A stretch of 64,000 nucleotides of DNA from Aurifilum marmelostoma (Eukaryota > Ascomycota > Sordariomycetes > Diaporthales > Cryphonectriaceae). Under the pieces are notes generated by a model. The model was not told where the DNA came from and did not search any database. It saw only the letters and a list, made by a program, of their open reading frames with translations. The DNA lies in contig JAMXSV010000017.1 of assembly GCA_027559495.1 (NCBI GenBank), forward strand, positions 1,302,001 through 1,366,000, written 5' to 3'. The position numbers and the translations under genes are program-made. Of this stretch, positions 9,566 through 20,213 are shown in pieces (positions within the stretch are counted from its first letter, which is position 1; each line of letters begins with the position of its first letter).

Positions 9566-10779
9566 ATGCCTGTCGCCTTGACGATAAGAAAGGTCGCTGG
9601 GAAGCCTGGCAAGGTGTACTATCCGTGAGCTGCTGCCTCCTCATCCCCTGCCTCCTCTGCTTCCATCTCTATATTGAACATGATCCCCCAATACACAGCA
9701 ATCTCTAGGACTGACAAGCCATTGTTCCCACAACCTCCAGCCTGCAGCTCAAAGAGGTGCCCAGGCCCACCCCAGGCCCAGGAGAGGTCCTCATCCGCCT
9801 CAACGCCGCGGCCCTGAACCACAGGGACCTCTTCATCCGCCAGCACCTCTACCCAGGCATCTCCTTCGACCACCCCATGCTGGCCGACGGCCAGGGCACC
9901 ATAGTCGCCACCGGTCCAAACTGCAAACGAAGTAGCAGCATCCTGAAGCCCGGCGCCGACGTCGTTCTCCTGCCCGTGCGCGGCTGGGACGCCCACCCTG
10001 ACGGGCCCGAGGATCTCCGCCGCTACAGCATTATCGGCTCGACCCAGTTGTACGACGCGGGCACCGCGCAGGAGTATGTCGTGTGCGCCGAGGACGACGT
10101 CGAGCCCGCCCCACCGCACCTCTCGGCCGCCGAGGCTGCCGCCCTGCCGCTCGTCGGGTTGACGGCGTGGCGCGCCCTGGTCAACAAAGCCGGGGTCCGA
10201 CCTGGCTGGAACGTCCTGGTCACGGGTGTGGGCGGGGGTGTGGCGCTGCAGGCGGTGCAGTTCGCCGTCGCCATGGGGTGCGCTGTGTACGTCACCAGCG
10301 GAGACGCGACCAAGATCGCCCGGGCTGTCTCCATGGGTGCCACTGGCGGTGTCTCGTACCGGGACAAGGGCTGGGACAAGCAGCTGGCGGAGCTGCTGCC
10401 CAAGGACAGACCCTTGCTGGACGCGGTGATTGACGGCGCTGGCGGGGATATCGTCGCCAAGACGATCAGGCTGCTCAAGCCGGGTGGCATCATCTCCCAG
10501 TACGGGATGACGGTGGCGCCCAAGATGGAGTGGTCCATGCCGGCGGTGCTGAAGAATGTCGAGCTGAAAGGGAGCACGATGGGGTCCAGGCGGGAGTTCA
10601 GGGATATGATCAGTTTCGTAGGGGAGAAGCAGATCCGCCCTGTCGTCAGCCGTGTCGTGAAGGGGCTGACGAACCTGGACGAGATTGACGGGCTATTTAC
10701 TGAGATGAAGGATGGGAAGCAGTTTGGCAAGCTGGTCATCGAGATCAGGCCGGAGGCGGGGACGTCTTCAAAATTGTAA
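9566..10779 (+). CDS. Medium-chain dehydrogenase/reductase, zinc-independent quinone-oxidoreductase type
   Basis: Two exons, 9566-9624 and 9741-10779 (intron 9625-9740), giving 365 aa. N-terminal GroES-like domain: PTPGPGEVLIRLNAAALNHRD, then DGQGTIVATG. The Rossmann NAD(P)H site is VLVTGVGGGVALQAVQFA at about residue 175, with YVTSGD after strand 2. C-terminal part GGIISQYGMT and KQFGKLVIEI is standard. The Cys/His zinc ligands of true alcohol dehydrogenases are absent at the usual positions (NHRD in place of Cys-containing motifs), so it is placed with the zinc-independent MDR proteins of the YogA-like group. Substrate cannot be told. It converges on KRR1, with 177 nt between the two stop codons. 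Confidence 0.85.
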
Positions 10780-10956
10780 ATCTGTTGGATTGTAACGGGT
10801 AGCACGAGTATCCCGAGTTCATACATACACACACAGTCTTGAGGACGCAGACAGGTAGAACAACGACTTTTGGCCTATAAATTTTTGACCGGGTATCGAA
10901 AAGGTCCATGTGAGATCGACCATTTAGAGACGGTGAGAGTACACACACAATCACTC

Positions 10957-12132
10957 TCAGCTCGTGGCCTCCCCCTTGCTCTTCTTTCTCTTTTTCGTCT
11001 TGTGTCCTGGCTCTTCCGGCGGCACAAACTCCTGCTCCCGCTCCCGCTTCTTCTCCTCCTTCCTCTGCCTCGCCTTCTCCTCCCGTTCCTCCCTCGCCGC
11101 CCGCTCCTTGGCCTGCTTGCCCAAGAAGTACTCGCCGCTCTCGATCTGGAGGTCCACCTTGCTCTTCTCGGGCGCGGGCGGGAATGCCGTGTACGTCTTC
11201 TTGCTCTTGTCCGTGACCTTGTGCGGCACCCTCCGCTTGCTCAGGTTCTTCTTGAAGTGTGGCAGGAACCTATCCCAGCTCTCGCCTGCCAGCTCCGGGT
11301 CCTTGGCCAGCTCCCTCTTGATCATGAGCTCCTTGATCAGGTAGATGGGGTGCACGTTGTGCATGCAGTCCTCCACCACCCTCCTGACCTCCTTGAGAGA
11401 CTTGTAGGGCCCCATGACGCTGACCGTGTTGCCGTGCACCAGGATGTACGTCTCTGTCAGCAGCTCAAGCGCCTTGAGCGTCGACCCATTGGGCCCGAGG
11501 ATCCTCTGCCGCCGCTTTGCGAACTTCTCCTTGTTCCCCACCAGATTCCGGATCTTGATGATGTCGCACGCCACGCCGTCCTCGAGGATCTTGACCGCCT
11601 GGGGCGCGGGCACGCTGCGGGCCAGCAGTTTTATGAGATCGCGCGCGTTGAGGATCGCTGCTGGGTCGAACGTCTTGCGCGTTGTCTTGACTGTCATCAT
11701 ACCCTCGACCAGGTCCAGCGTGCAGGCGATGCCGTGCTTCTCGAGTGATCGTGTTACGAGGGGCCACTATTCAAAGTTGTTGTCTTAGTGTCAATCTCTC
11801 TGTCTGCCACGCCAGAACTGCTCTTCTTTTCTCCCTCTTTCTATATCAGAAAGGCAGACGATGGGTGGGGTATGTGCTTACTGCTTCTTTGAGGTAGACT
11901 TCGCGGTACTTGGGGAATAGGACCGTAAAGGTGGACTCCTCTGCAAAGGTGCCACCAGCATTGTCCTCACGCTTGAAGGCTGGGATTTCCCACTTGTTGA
12001 TGTCGTCCGTGTCCCAACTGTGCCAGAATCAAGGAAGTTAGCAACCAAGACTGGGGTGGGCTCCGCGCAGCCGACGGTGCAAGAGGAAAGAAATAATACG
12101 CACGGCTTTTCCTTGTCGTGTTTGGTCGACAT
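10957..12132 (-). CDS. krr1: KRR1, small-subunit processome component (KH domain)
   Basis: Three exons read on the minus strand: 12132-12104, 12017-11882 and 11766-10957, with introns 12103-12018 and 11881-11767, giving 324 aa (yeast Krr1 is 316). The joins read MSTKHDKEKP|WDTDDINKW and YLKEA|WPLVTRSLEKHGIACTLDLVEG. The KH-like core includes RDLIKLLARSVPAPQAVKIL, RRQRILGPNGSTLKALELLT and ILVHGNTVSVMG. The C-terminus is a long basic Lys/Arg/Glu tail ending in a KKRKKSKG nuclear/nucleolar type signal. Krr1 is needed in the nucleolus for 18S rRNA processing and 40S assembly. All parts expected of the family are present. Confidence 0.93.
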
Positions 12133-13178
12133 TTTGGGAAAAGGTTATATCTAGAAGGAAGAGATGAACCTGACCGATATGGATTGTCGAGATATGGATT
12201 GAAGCGCAGGCGAGAACGAGACACAAAAAAGGCTACTCTTTGCAGCGCAGGAAAATAAATTTTGGCCGCCTCGGCAGGCAGGGCGGTCGACAGCATCTGC
12301 CGGAGCCCGGGGTGGGGGCGCCTGAACCAGTGGCTTAGGTAAGGCCTCCTCGAGCCTGTACCATAGTAGCCTGTAGGGACCCTGGACCACAGTGACCCTT
12401 AGTGGTAGGGGCCCTGTAAGTAGAGAGTCCTGGACCCCATTACAACCAGTCGGGGTCTCTGCCGCCTACTGCGATGCTTCCCCTGGTTCGATAGTCTCAT
12501 TTCTCTTATGAACTTCTAATATCCCTGGGTGCAGACCTGTGACCATAAATCTCTCCCAAGAACTGATTGTGAATCCTCTCGATGCTGCTCTCCTCTTCGA
12601 GAAACCTCCCAGTCCATTCCAGCCTGTTCTCTGCCCAGGCAAAGGATTTTTTTTTTCCTTCCAGAAGGAATTCAGATGCATACATTATGGTAGCGCAGGC
12701 AGGGGCAAGAGAATCCGTGGGTCCTATAAATATCTAGCGGTTAAAATAAGCTTCTCGATCCGCAGATGATCTGCATCCCGAATCTGTTCTGACATTGGCA
12801 GCAAGCAAGCAGCGCCAACAAGAAGAAGTGTGTTGTGAATCTATCCTGTGTTATTTGTTGCTGCTGCTGAATGATCAGTACACATCAACATGTCATTCAT
12901 CATAGAGATGACTGGTTCCCAAAAGCACAGAATTGGATAGATTTGTCGCCTCTCAGTGGTTTGTTTCTTCTTTTTCTTTTGTGTCTGTGTTATGCAGAGA
13001 GGGATCAAGGCATACTCCGTCCTCGCACTACATCAGCACATGTACAAACAAACAGTGTCCGAGCAATACTAAAATAGTGCCTTGCATATGCACAGACGCC
13101 GTCAAGAGCGCCATAGCCATAATACGCAATCCCACCCCGTGGCTCACACCCCCCTTCCCCCTGATCTAGGCACTTGAG

Positions 13179-13192
13179 TAGGTACGTACCTA
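13179..13192. repeat. Perfect 14-nt palindrome TAGGTACGTACCTA
   Basis: The sequence reads the same on both strands. Related GTAC-centred stretches occur elsewhere in the long spacers (for example near 32198 and 37875). It could be a factor site; I have no assigned function. Confidence 0.6.
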
Positions 13193-13823
13193 AGGGCAAA
13201 CCCCCTAGCAGCGGGGCCCCAAGGGGAGCAGTGAGGCCACGTCTGGAGTACATGCAGTAGATTCATGGGCTCAGCGCAGGTGCAAAGCCAAATGTCAATA
13301 TGAGCAATGAAGCAGAGAAAAGAGCTCAGTACCCTCACATAGAGCTAACCATCTCGATTTTTCCCCGTCGGCAATTATCAGATTGTCGATAATGCACGCG
13401 GGAGGGGGTCCTCCGCGGCAGATTATCGCAATATGCCAAGTTCCCCCCCACAAGGCCCCGTATTCGGGCGTAGGGCGGAATTGGGAGACCAGAGGGAGTA
13501 GGCGAGGCGGGGTGAGAATCCCCTCGCTCACCAGGCCCGTATTCAATCAATCAGTCACCTTTTTGTTTTTCTTTTACGCGACAAAGTCAGGGGCACGGAG
13601 GAACTGGGGGCCCTTTTTCTCGGCAGCCTCGTCATAATTTGCCCAACGAGACCGGTCTCCTCGTCTCCTGTCCGCTACATCCGTGTGTTTTTCTTTTTCG
13701 GTTTCCTTGTTTCCTTCTCAGTTCGCTACACTCGCTCTATTCCTCTTGCCCGTTGTTCATCTGCTGTTATCTATTAATTATCTGAAGCTTCGAGAAAAAT
13801 CAGAGGAAGAAGTAGGGGAAAGG

Positions 13824-13845
13824 AAAAAAAAAAAAAAAAAAAAAA
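13824..13845 (+). repeat. Poly-A tract of 22 nt in the GATA-gene leader
   Basis: Twenty-two uninterrupted A, followed by CC-separated A tracts. Long A tracts exclude nucleosomes in fungal promoters; if transcribed here, it would lie in the 5' leader. Confidence 0.7.
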
Positions 13846-14448
13846 CCAAACCAAAAAACCAAAACCACAAACCCGAACCAAGCAAGGTCCTGCGTGAGCA
13901 GCTAGTTGTTTACTTTATTGCTTCTGCGTTAACCTTCGTGCCGCTCTTTTGACCTCTTTCTTGTGTTTCTGAATACTTCTTCCCTCGTTCTCAACAGCTC
14001 AGAATCTTACAGCCTTGTCTTGTCGAGGTTCTACCTGTTGCTTGTGGTTTTCTTTTTGTGTTTTTTTTTTTTTAAAATTTTCTATTTGGTTTAAACTTTA
14101 TCCCTTCCGAAGGCTGCGATCGCTCTCTTACCGATCTTCCAACGGTGCACGACATACCGAATTTCTCCACCAGCTGCAGGCCGCCCCGTCCCGGCCGCGA
14201 ACCTCAACAGACACGGTCAGGATAGAGACATACAGCCCCTCGAGGTAATACTTGAGTCTCTCTTCCTCTCGCTTCCTCATCCTCCTGCTGCTGCTCCTCG
14301 CCGGGCAGCCACGCGATCCTCCTCCCAAGCCGTCAAGCTGGCTCCTCCACGGTCTCCGCTGCTACCACCACCAGTGCCTTATTTGGCCTTGACGCCGCCG
14401 CCAGACCATCCGTGCCAGCTCGCGCCTCTCCACCTCCCGATCATCAAG

Positions 14449-14636
14449 ATGGAAGATATTGGGCAGGCCATCCTGCCACCACCCCCACCCCTCGAGCCGA
14501 CTTCGAGACCGAGTTCAGCATCGACAACCGCCTCACAAAAAGACCAGCTGCCTGGCATATCATCAATAGCTGCGGCTGCGGCGGCGGCTGCAGCAGCAGC
14601 AACTGCAAGTTCTGCAACAAGCTCGCCTCGGTTAGG
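14449..14636 (+). CDS. Candidate first coding exon of the AreB/ASD-4-type GATA gene
   Basis: An ATG at 14449 opens MEDIGQAILPPPPPLEPTSR, followed by a Ser/Thr-rich stretch, an eleven-Ala run and SATSSPRLG. A GTAGGT donor lies at 14637, just before an in-frame stop. The composition (Pro, Ser, Ala) resembles N-terminal regions of this GATA class. I could not find one unambiguous acceptor that keeps the frame into the finger exon, so the connection to 15722 is inferred. It may be an isoform-specific exon. Confidence 0.4.
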
Positions 14637-15721
14637 GTAGGTGGAAAGATCTTTCTTGCCAGGGCCCGGCTGAGCCTGTCTACATGAACACCCGCAGGCT
14701 TGCCTCACCTTTACATCAGAGCTGGAGCTGCTGGTGCGAAAGGAGGACGGGAAAAAGAGGCCCCACTTGTCTGCTGTGAATATACAGGCTGTCGACATGG
14801 GCAGGCTGCAGAAATTCAATCCCCCACCTCCAAATATGCACTGTCGATTTCAACTTCTATGTCGACTTGACTCTCCAGCAACAACAAGAAGAAAAAAAAA
14901 GCACAGTCTTGCTTCTCAAGAAATCCTAGCTGACACATCCGCAATGGATAGATCAAACACGACGAGTACACCAGCAGCCATGTACTCTACACCAGCTTCA
15001 GCTCCAGCTGCCACCAGTGCTGGCCCAGGAGGCAACTTGGTAAGTCAAACGCTATTCCTCTCTGCCCTGCACTGCTGCACCTCTCTCCCTCTCTCTACCT
15101 ACCCACGCAACAACTGCATCAGTCCAAACCCACCCATCACAAACCCCCAATTCAGGCACAGGCCATCCATCCATCCATCCATCCATTCCTAGACCATCAA
15201 CCAGGAGAGTCAATCCTTAGCATATGCATCCATCCCGCTAGCAATGGTGGTGCTCCATGGCAAGTCACAGTCTGTGGAGATTTGTGCTTGTCAAGGGAGG
15301 GGGGGGAACCAAAATGGTACTACGGCCTCGGCAGCCAGTCTCTGCAAGTCTCTTCAGGCACACCAAGAGAGGAACAATCAGGTTAGGACTCGTCAAGGCG
15401 TGGAAGCCACGGAACAAAGAACGGGAGCGGGAACGACTACTGTTATCGCCTACCCTGCCGGGGGTGGAACTAATAAGCGGGACTCGTTGGCCCGCTGCAT
15501 AATTTGCCTCGAGGTGATTGGCAGCGGGGCTCCCGCCCAGCCAGTCAAGAAAATCTCTTATCAGAGATACCATCCCTATCTAATCTTTCCCAATCCACCC
15601 CCATCCCCATCAAACACATTGTCGCGATCCCATCTTCCCGGGCCTCTTCATCTTGACAGTAAGAGTGCGGCCTGAGGCTGCATTTCTCTTCACATACACA
15701 AACACCAACAAGAAGGCGATC
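14637..15721. other. Leader/intron region between candidate GATA exons
   Basis: Apart from the candidate exon at 14944-15039, this stretch shows several in-frame stops in every forward frame and looks intronic or untranslated. It contains an ATCC tandem tract (CCATCCATCCATCC at about 15169-15187) and multiple possible donor and acceptor sites. Confidence 0.45.
14944..15039 (+). CDS. Candidate alternative exon of the GATA gene
   Basis: ATG at 14944 encodes 32 residues (MDRSNTTSTPAAMYSTP... ending GGNL) and ends exactly at a GTAAGT donor at 15040, phase 0. A phase-0 acceptor (AACAAG) at 15712 would continue as KAIMASMAANS into the zinc finger. This gives one internally consistent isoform. It remains a prediction from splice signals and composition alone. 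Confidence 0.38.
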
Positions 15722-16956
15722 ATGGCCTCCATGGCAGCTAACAGCGACCAACACCCCCAACAGCCCACCTGTCAGAACTGTGGAACGTCCACCACTCCGC
15801 TCTGGCGCCGCGATGAGTCGGGCGCTGTTCTCTGCAATGCCTGCGGCTTGTTCCTCAAGCTACACGGCCGACCCCGTCCCATCTCCCTCAAGACGGATGT
15901 CATCAAGAGCCGCAACCGTGTCAAGACCATGCGTCCTGGCATGGAGATGAAGAAGAAGGTGAGTGCACGCGCGCGGGGAGACAACAATCACCTCTGGCTG
16001 GTCACAGTCTGAAGATCACAAAAAAAGTCCATCGAGGCTAATAGTCTTCTCGTCTCGGTCAGAACCAGGCCATTACGACCGATGCCAATGTCGCTGACAT
16101 GCAGGCCCAGAACGCCGCAGCTGCTGCCCTCAGCGTTCGACGCACCGCCCAGAAACCTGGCAACGGCCACATCGACGACACTAATTCCCCCATCTCCCGA
16201 ACCACCACCCCCAACATGTACGCCGGCCATATGCTCTACCACGGCATGGATGACCACCACCTGCAGCAGCCATTGGCTGGCTTCGGTATTGGTGGCCCAG
16301 GCAACGGTCGGGCCCCCTCGCCTCTGAACGGGGAGGGCGTGCCCCCGACACCCGAGGAGCTGCTCGCAGTCAACTCAGGCCTGAAGACACGCGTTGACGA
16401 GCTGGAGGTCATCAACGACCTGATTCAGCGCCGCCTACAGCACTACGAAGCCTTTGGCGCAGGTGCAGCTGCCCCCGGTCTAGTTGACGGCAGCCACGAG
16501 AACGAGGTTCAGCTGAGAGCCCAGCTCGACGCCCTTGCCGCCTCCGAAGCCCAACTCCGATCTCAGCTCGACGAGAGCCACCGTCGCGAGAACAATCTGA
16601 AGCGCCGCCTAGACGAGGTGGAACTCGAGCTGAAAGACGTCAGGGAATCCCTTGAGGTCCACGAGAGCGGCCGTGCCAAGAGGATCCGGCTTGATGAGCC
16701 TCAGCCCCTTGACGGTGAGGAGCAGGCACACCACGAAGTTTCTACAGACCTGAAACTGGATGCGGCCCTCGAGCTCCCTGCCCCCGAGGCTCCTGCTGCC
16801 GTCGAGGCTCCTGTAGACCCTGCCGTCGAGCTTACTGTCGGCGCCCCCGTCGACACCCCCGTCGAGTCTGCCCCCGAGGCAACCGCCGAGGCCCCTGCGG
16901 TGGAGGGTCAAGCAGAAGCGCCATTGCTGGAGGAGGCCCTGCAGGCGACCGCATAG
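15722..16956 (+). CDS. GATA zinc-finger transcription factor, AreB/ASD-4/NreB type
   Basis: Two firm exons, 15722-15958 and 16063-16956 (intron 15959-16062), giving 376 aa from the ATG at 15722. The finger is CQNC-17 residues-CNAC (TSTTPLWRRDESGAVL between), followed by LFLKLHGRPRPISLK and DVIKSRNRVK, the signature of the AreB/ASD-4/NreB class. The C-terminal half has two coiled-coil stretches (LLAVNSGLKTRVDELEVIND and LRAQLDALAASEAQLRSQLD through KDVRESLEV), matching the leucine-zipper region that lets AreB pair with itself and AreA, then a nuclear-type AKRIRLDE and a Pro/Glu/Ala/Val repeat tail. In Aspergillus, Penicillium and Fusarium this factor represses nitrogen-catabolite genes; in Neurospora it affects ascus development. 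The true N-terminus may lie in upstream exons (14449, 14944). Confidence 0.88.
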
Positions 16957-19329
16957 ACTGCTATCCTGATATCTGGAGTTCGCTGATTCAACGGAAGCGT
17001 CCTGGGCTTGTAACGACTGCTCTTGTATTGCTTTGGGCTCTGTATAAACCTGCACTGATTTGCTGTGGGGACTCTCCACATGCTGTGCTTCATCTTGAAG
17101 GTGGCCTGAGAAAGGACCTCTTCAACCACATTGGAGCAGGGATCGGGCCAATTATTACAGGCGGTAGTTTACTCTATCTCTTGAGTTGTGTTTCTGTGGA
17201 AGACAGCGTTTGCGCTATTTACGATCTGGGGTTCGAAATATCATCCTGACACGGATGGCACGAACCGGAAGGAGGGAGACTGGGCTGTGTTTCATGACTT
17301 TTTTGTTTCTTCTTTTTATTTCGAGGCAACCACTAATTTCGAGTCTCGGGAACGGGAGTCGGACGGGGAGATCCTGGAAGCGACAGGACAGGTATGTGTG
17401 GAGTTGAAGGAGTACACTCGGGAAAGCCTTTCGTCTCTCTGCCTTCGATTACGGCAAAATGGAACAAGAAAAGTTCATGTTTTCCACAAGCGGCGGCATC
17501 GCTTCCTTCTTTGAAGTTGTGTGTGATCTGATGGAGCAACAACGGCCTGTAGTGTTGTGCTCTGTTTTGATCATAGGTTAACAAGGGTAATTGGGTTAGG
17601 CTTGCGCCTCGTTCGCCGCCGTCAAAATGACCACTTCTTCAGGTGTGAGGAAGAGCGCGGTGCAGGCGAAATGCTTGTTATCTCTCAATCGGCAGTCTCA
17701 ACCTGGACAGTCTGAGTAGTAGCACCTCGTCCAGGTCGAGGTGTTGGCGCTGTGTTTTGGTGTGGCATTGTGCAATGGCTTGTGCCAGAAGTCTTTGATA
17801 CAATCTAGTCTTGCGAAATGGTGTGTCCCTTCTGCAAATGATCTTTGCCTATTCCAACCGTCTCTCAAGGCTCATGGTCTATGTGTGTCTGACGGGCCTG
17901 CTGAAGAGGCTGCTGATCCAATAGAGTAGGAATCAATTGTGTGTATCAGACCGCCCTGTGCCTATATTCGGAGGCCTCTATCTGAAGCAGATCTAAATAC
18001 TACTGCGAGAGGCAGCATGTAAGTCTCTTTTGATAACAACCAAAATTAGACAAATAGAAAGCATCTCTGTTATCTCTATTGACTCAACAGCCCAGGCGAT
18101 GTGAGCAGGTCGGCGCAGTCAGCCCTTTGTAAGTGGATGCTTTATTGAGGGTTGCAGGAACCTGGGGTATTATTTACTTGCACAGCTGTTCTCATGAACG
18201 TACCTAATGATTGTGGAAATTTAGATGATCCTTCGACTGAGAGGGAAAGACCTTTCACAAATACTTTGGGAAATTTGCCCCAATGTTGACTGCACAGGTG
18301 ACTGACTGCAATGTGCTTTCTTTCATGCTTCGCTGCACAAGTGCATCCCCTGGCACGCGTGGCTGAAACAGCAAAAGGTGAGAGTCAATACTCAGGCCCT
18401 TTGAAGACCGAGATGCGAGCGGCGAAGAATATGGATTTTGGCATGAAGAATGTACAACACGTGGCAGGGAAAAGATTCCTCCCCAATGTGACCCGGCGGC
18501 CGGCCGCGGCCTGGCTGCGGGAATGAGGGATAAGGCGGACTGGCTGCAGCTTACAGGACTGTGTTTTTTTTCCTCTTGTTTTTTCTTCTATTTATTATTT
18601 TCGCCGGCCTGCGCTTTGGGCTGGCTCGCTGACATGGGACCAGGCCAGGCCAGACCGGTCCCTCCAGCCCACCTCACAAATTGAGACATAACACACACAC
18701 ACACACACACACACAACACAACAACACAATAGCTTGTCAACAGCGCAACCGATGCTAGGTGCGTGTGATCGTATTGCATTGTGTTTCCAGCAGCCAACAG
18801 CCGAATTTCTCGGCGCAGATGAGTTGGCCGATGCAAGGGTTGCAGACACACCTCCGGATTTCTGGTGTCGCTGGGCCCTCTCGCAGGAGACACGCGAGGG
18901 AGGACAGCCAGGCGGGGGAGAGACAAAGAGAGGCATTTTTGATTGTGACAGACCAAGACCAGTGAAAGATAAGGCGTCGAGAAAAAGCAGGCGGAACGAA
19001 AAATAGCAAGGCCAGATATGCGTAGGCCGCGTGCCCTGCTTTTTTAGATTCCACAGGCGACATGTCATCGTGAGATGTCTCATCTCCCTTCCCGCGTTAT
19101 CCTTCTCGCCGCCCCCATCTCAGCATCCCTCGGATCCTGCCGTGCTAAACAGGGTAACCCGTTTCCCTTCAGCTTCTGCTTTTATGTAGCCTCATCCTCT
19201 GCAGGGAAGAAAACGGGAAAGGAAGAAGGAGAAAAAAGAGAAGAAAAAAAAAGAGAGACGAAGAAGTAACCTTCGAGTCACTGTACTTTGGCCAAGAGGC
19301 GTAATCGCACTCAGATCGCCGTCGAGAAC
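16957..19329. other. Intergenic spacer, 2.4 kb
   Basis: No gene, tRNA or mobile element recognised. Open frames are short (under about 165 codons) and lack family resemblance. An (AC)12 microsatellite lies at 18691-18714. A/G-rich leader sequence (GGAAGAAGGAGAAAAAAGAG...) precedes the next gene at 19220-19270. Confidence 0.5.
18691..18714 (+). repeat. (AC)12 microsatellite
   Basis: Twelve uninterrupted AC units followed by AACACAACAACACAA. Intergenic; no function inferred. Confidence 0.8.
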
Positions 19330-19968
19330 ATGGAGCAGATATCACACTTTGGCGACCCAAGGGCGTCGCCACCACAGTATGGCACCAGCGAGAACATCCT
19401 CTCCGCCTTGCTCGCGGCAGCAGCAAAGCAGCACATTCCGATTGCCTCGTCGCCATTGAACCCCGACCTACGCGAGAGCGACCTGAAATTTGGACGACAG
19501 ATCCGTCGCATGAGGAAAACAAGACCAGTGACGAGAAAGGCCCCAGAGATATCACCGGGCCTGTGGTTACTCCGACGGAAAGCAGCACTCGCCCACAAGC
19601 GCACCAAGCAGTCCTCGCCTCCCCTCAAAGCAGATCACACAATCGTCGTCTCTGAGCTGTGCGAACCGTTGGCGTGCATGGAGGAGGATGATATCACCGA
19701 CAGTCTCAAGGATGCCATGCCGGCCTTCGTCGTGGAGTCAGGGCCTCTTACACACATCGTCTATGCGCAATATGTCCAACACGATGTGACAGCCGATCTG
19801 GAGAAACAGACACAAGGAGACATGTTGCTGGCTGGGCCATCGCAAGGGGAGCGCCAACGCCAACGCTTTCGGGTCTTCCTCATTTTGTGTGTGCTGAGCG
19901 CCTGCGCCACATTGATCACTGTGTTCATTTTCGAGATGCTCAGGAGCGGCCACTACCTCGCACGTTAG
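19330..19968 (+). CDS. Unknown protein with single C-terminal membrane segment
   Basis: One uninterrupted frame from ATG 19330 to the stop at 19966-19968, 212 aa. I do not recognise a family. The N-terminal ~185 residues are soluble and basic in part (KFGRQIRRMRKTRPVTRK). Then RQRFR is followed by a hydrophobic segment FLILCVLSACATLITVFIF and a short tail EMLRSGHYLAR. That layout fits a tail-anchored or single-pass membrane protein with its bulk in the cytosol. It converges on the minus-strand mitochondrial gene 245 nt away. Coding status rests on length, a clean ATG and the sensible membrane segment, so confidence is moderate. Confidence 0.55.
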   Translation: MEQISHFGDPRASPPQYGTSENILSALLAAAAKQHIPIASSPLNPDLRESDLKFGRQIRRMRKTRPVTRKAPEISPGLWLLRRKAALAHKRTKQSSPPLKADHTIVVSELCEPLACMEEDDITDSLKDAMPAFVVESGPLTHIVYAQYVQHDVTADLEKQTQGDMLLAGPSQGERQRQRFRVFLILCVLSACATLITVFIFEMLRSGHYLAR

Positions 19969-20213
19969 ACAACGAAAAACGCCTGGGTTGGACCTGCTTC
20001 ATCATAAGGGAGTCGAATTTTTGCTTTCTTCTGTGCGGCAGCGATCGCCCGAGTCCCTCGGGCCACTGGAGAGAATCTGAGTGGAATCTAAACCGGCTCA
20101 ACTCCGCCTTCATCTTATGTGCGCCATCTTCAGACATGTTGCGGGGTCCCGTATATCATACATCATCTCTCATCATCGACTCTTTTTCATTGTTTCATTT
20201 TTTTTCTCTTTCG

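Larger units (their letters stand above)
12133..14448. other. Intergenic: KRR1 upstream region and long leader of the GATA gene
   Basis: No gene supported over 2.3 kb. It holds the KRR1 promoter, then AT- and pyrimidine-rich sequence leading to the GATA factor. Visible items are a perfect 14-nt palindrome at 13179-13192, twenty-two A at 13824-13845 followed by CCAAA/CCAAAA repeats, and poly-T at 14060-14072. From about 13640 on the strand is rich in TTCTC/TCTTC, as in long fungal 5' leaders, and contains several short upstream ATGs. Confidence 0.5.

Noticed and set aside
17225..17245. GGGGTTCGAAATA, similar to a tRNA B box
   Set aside because: The upstream 60 nt give no A box or cloverleaf pairing.
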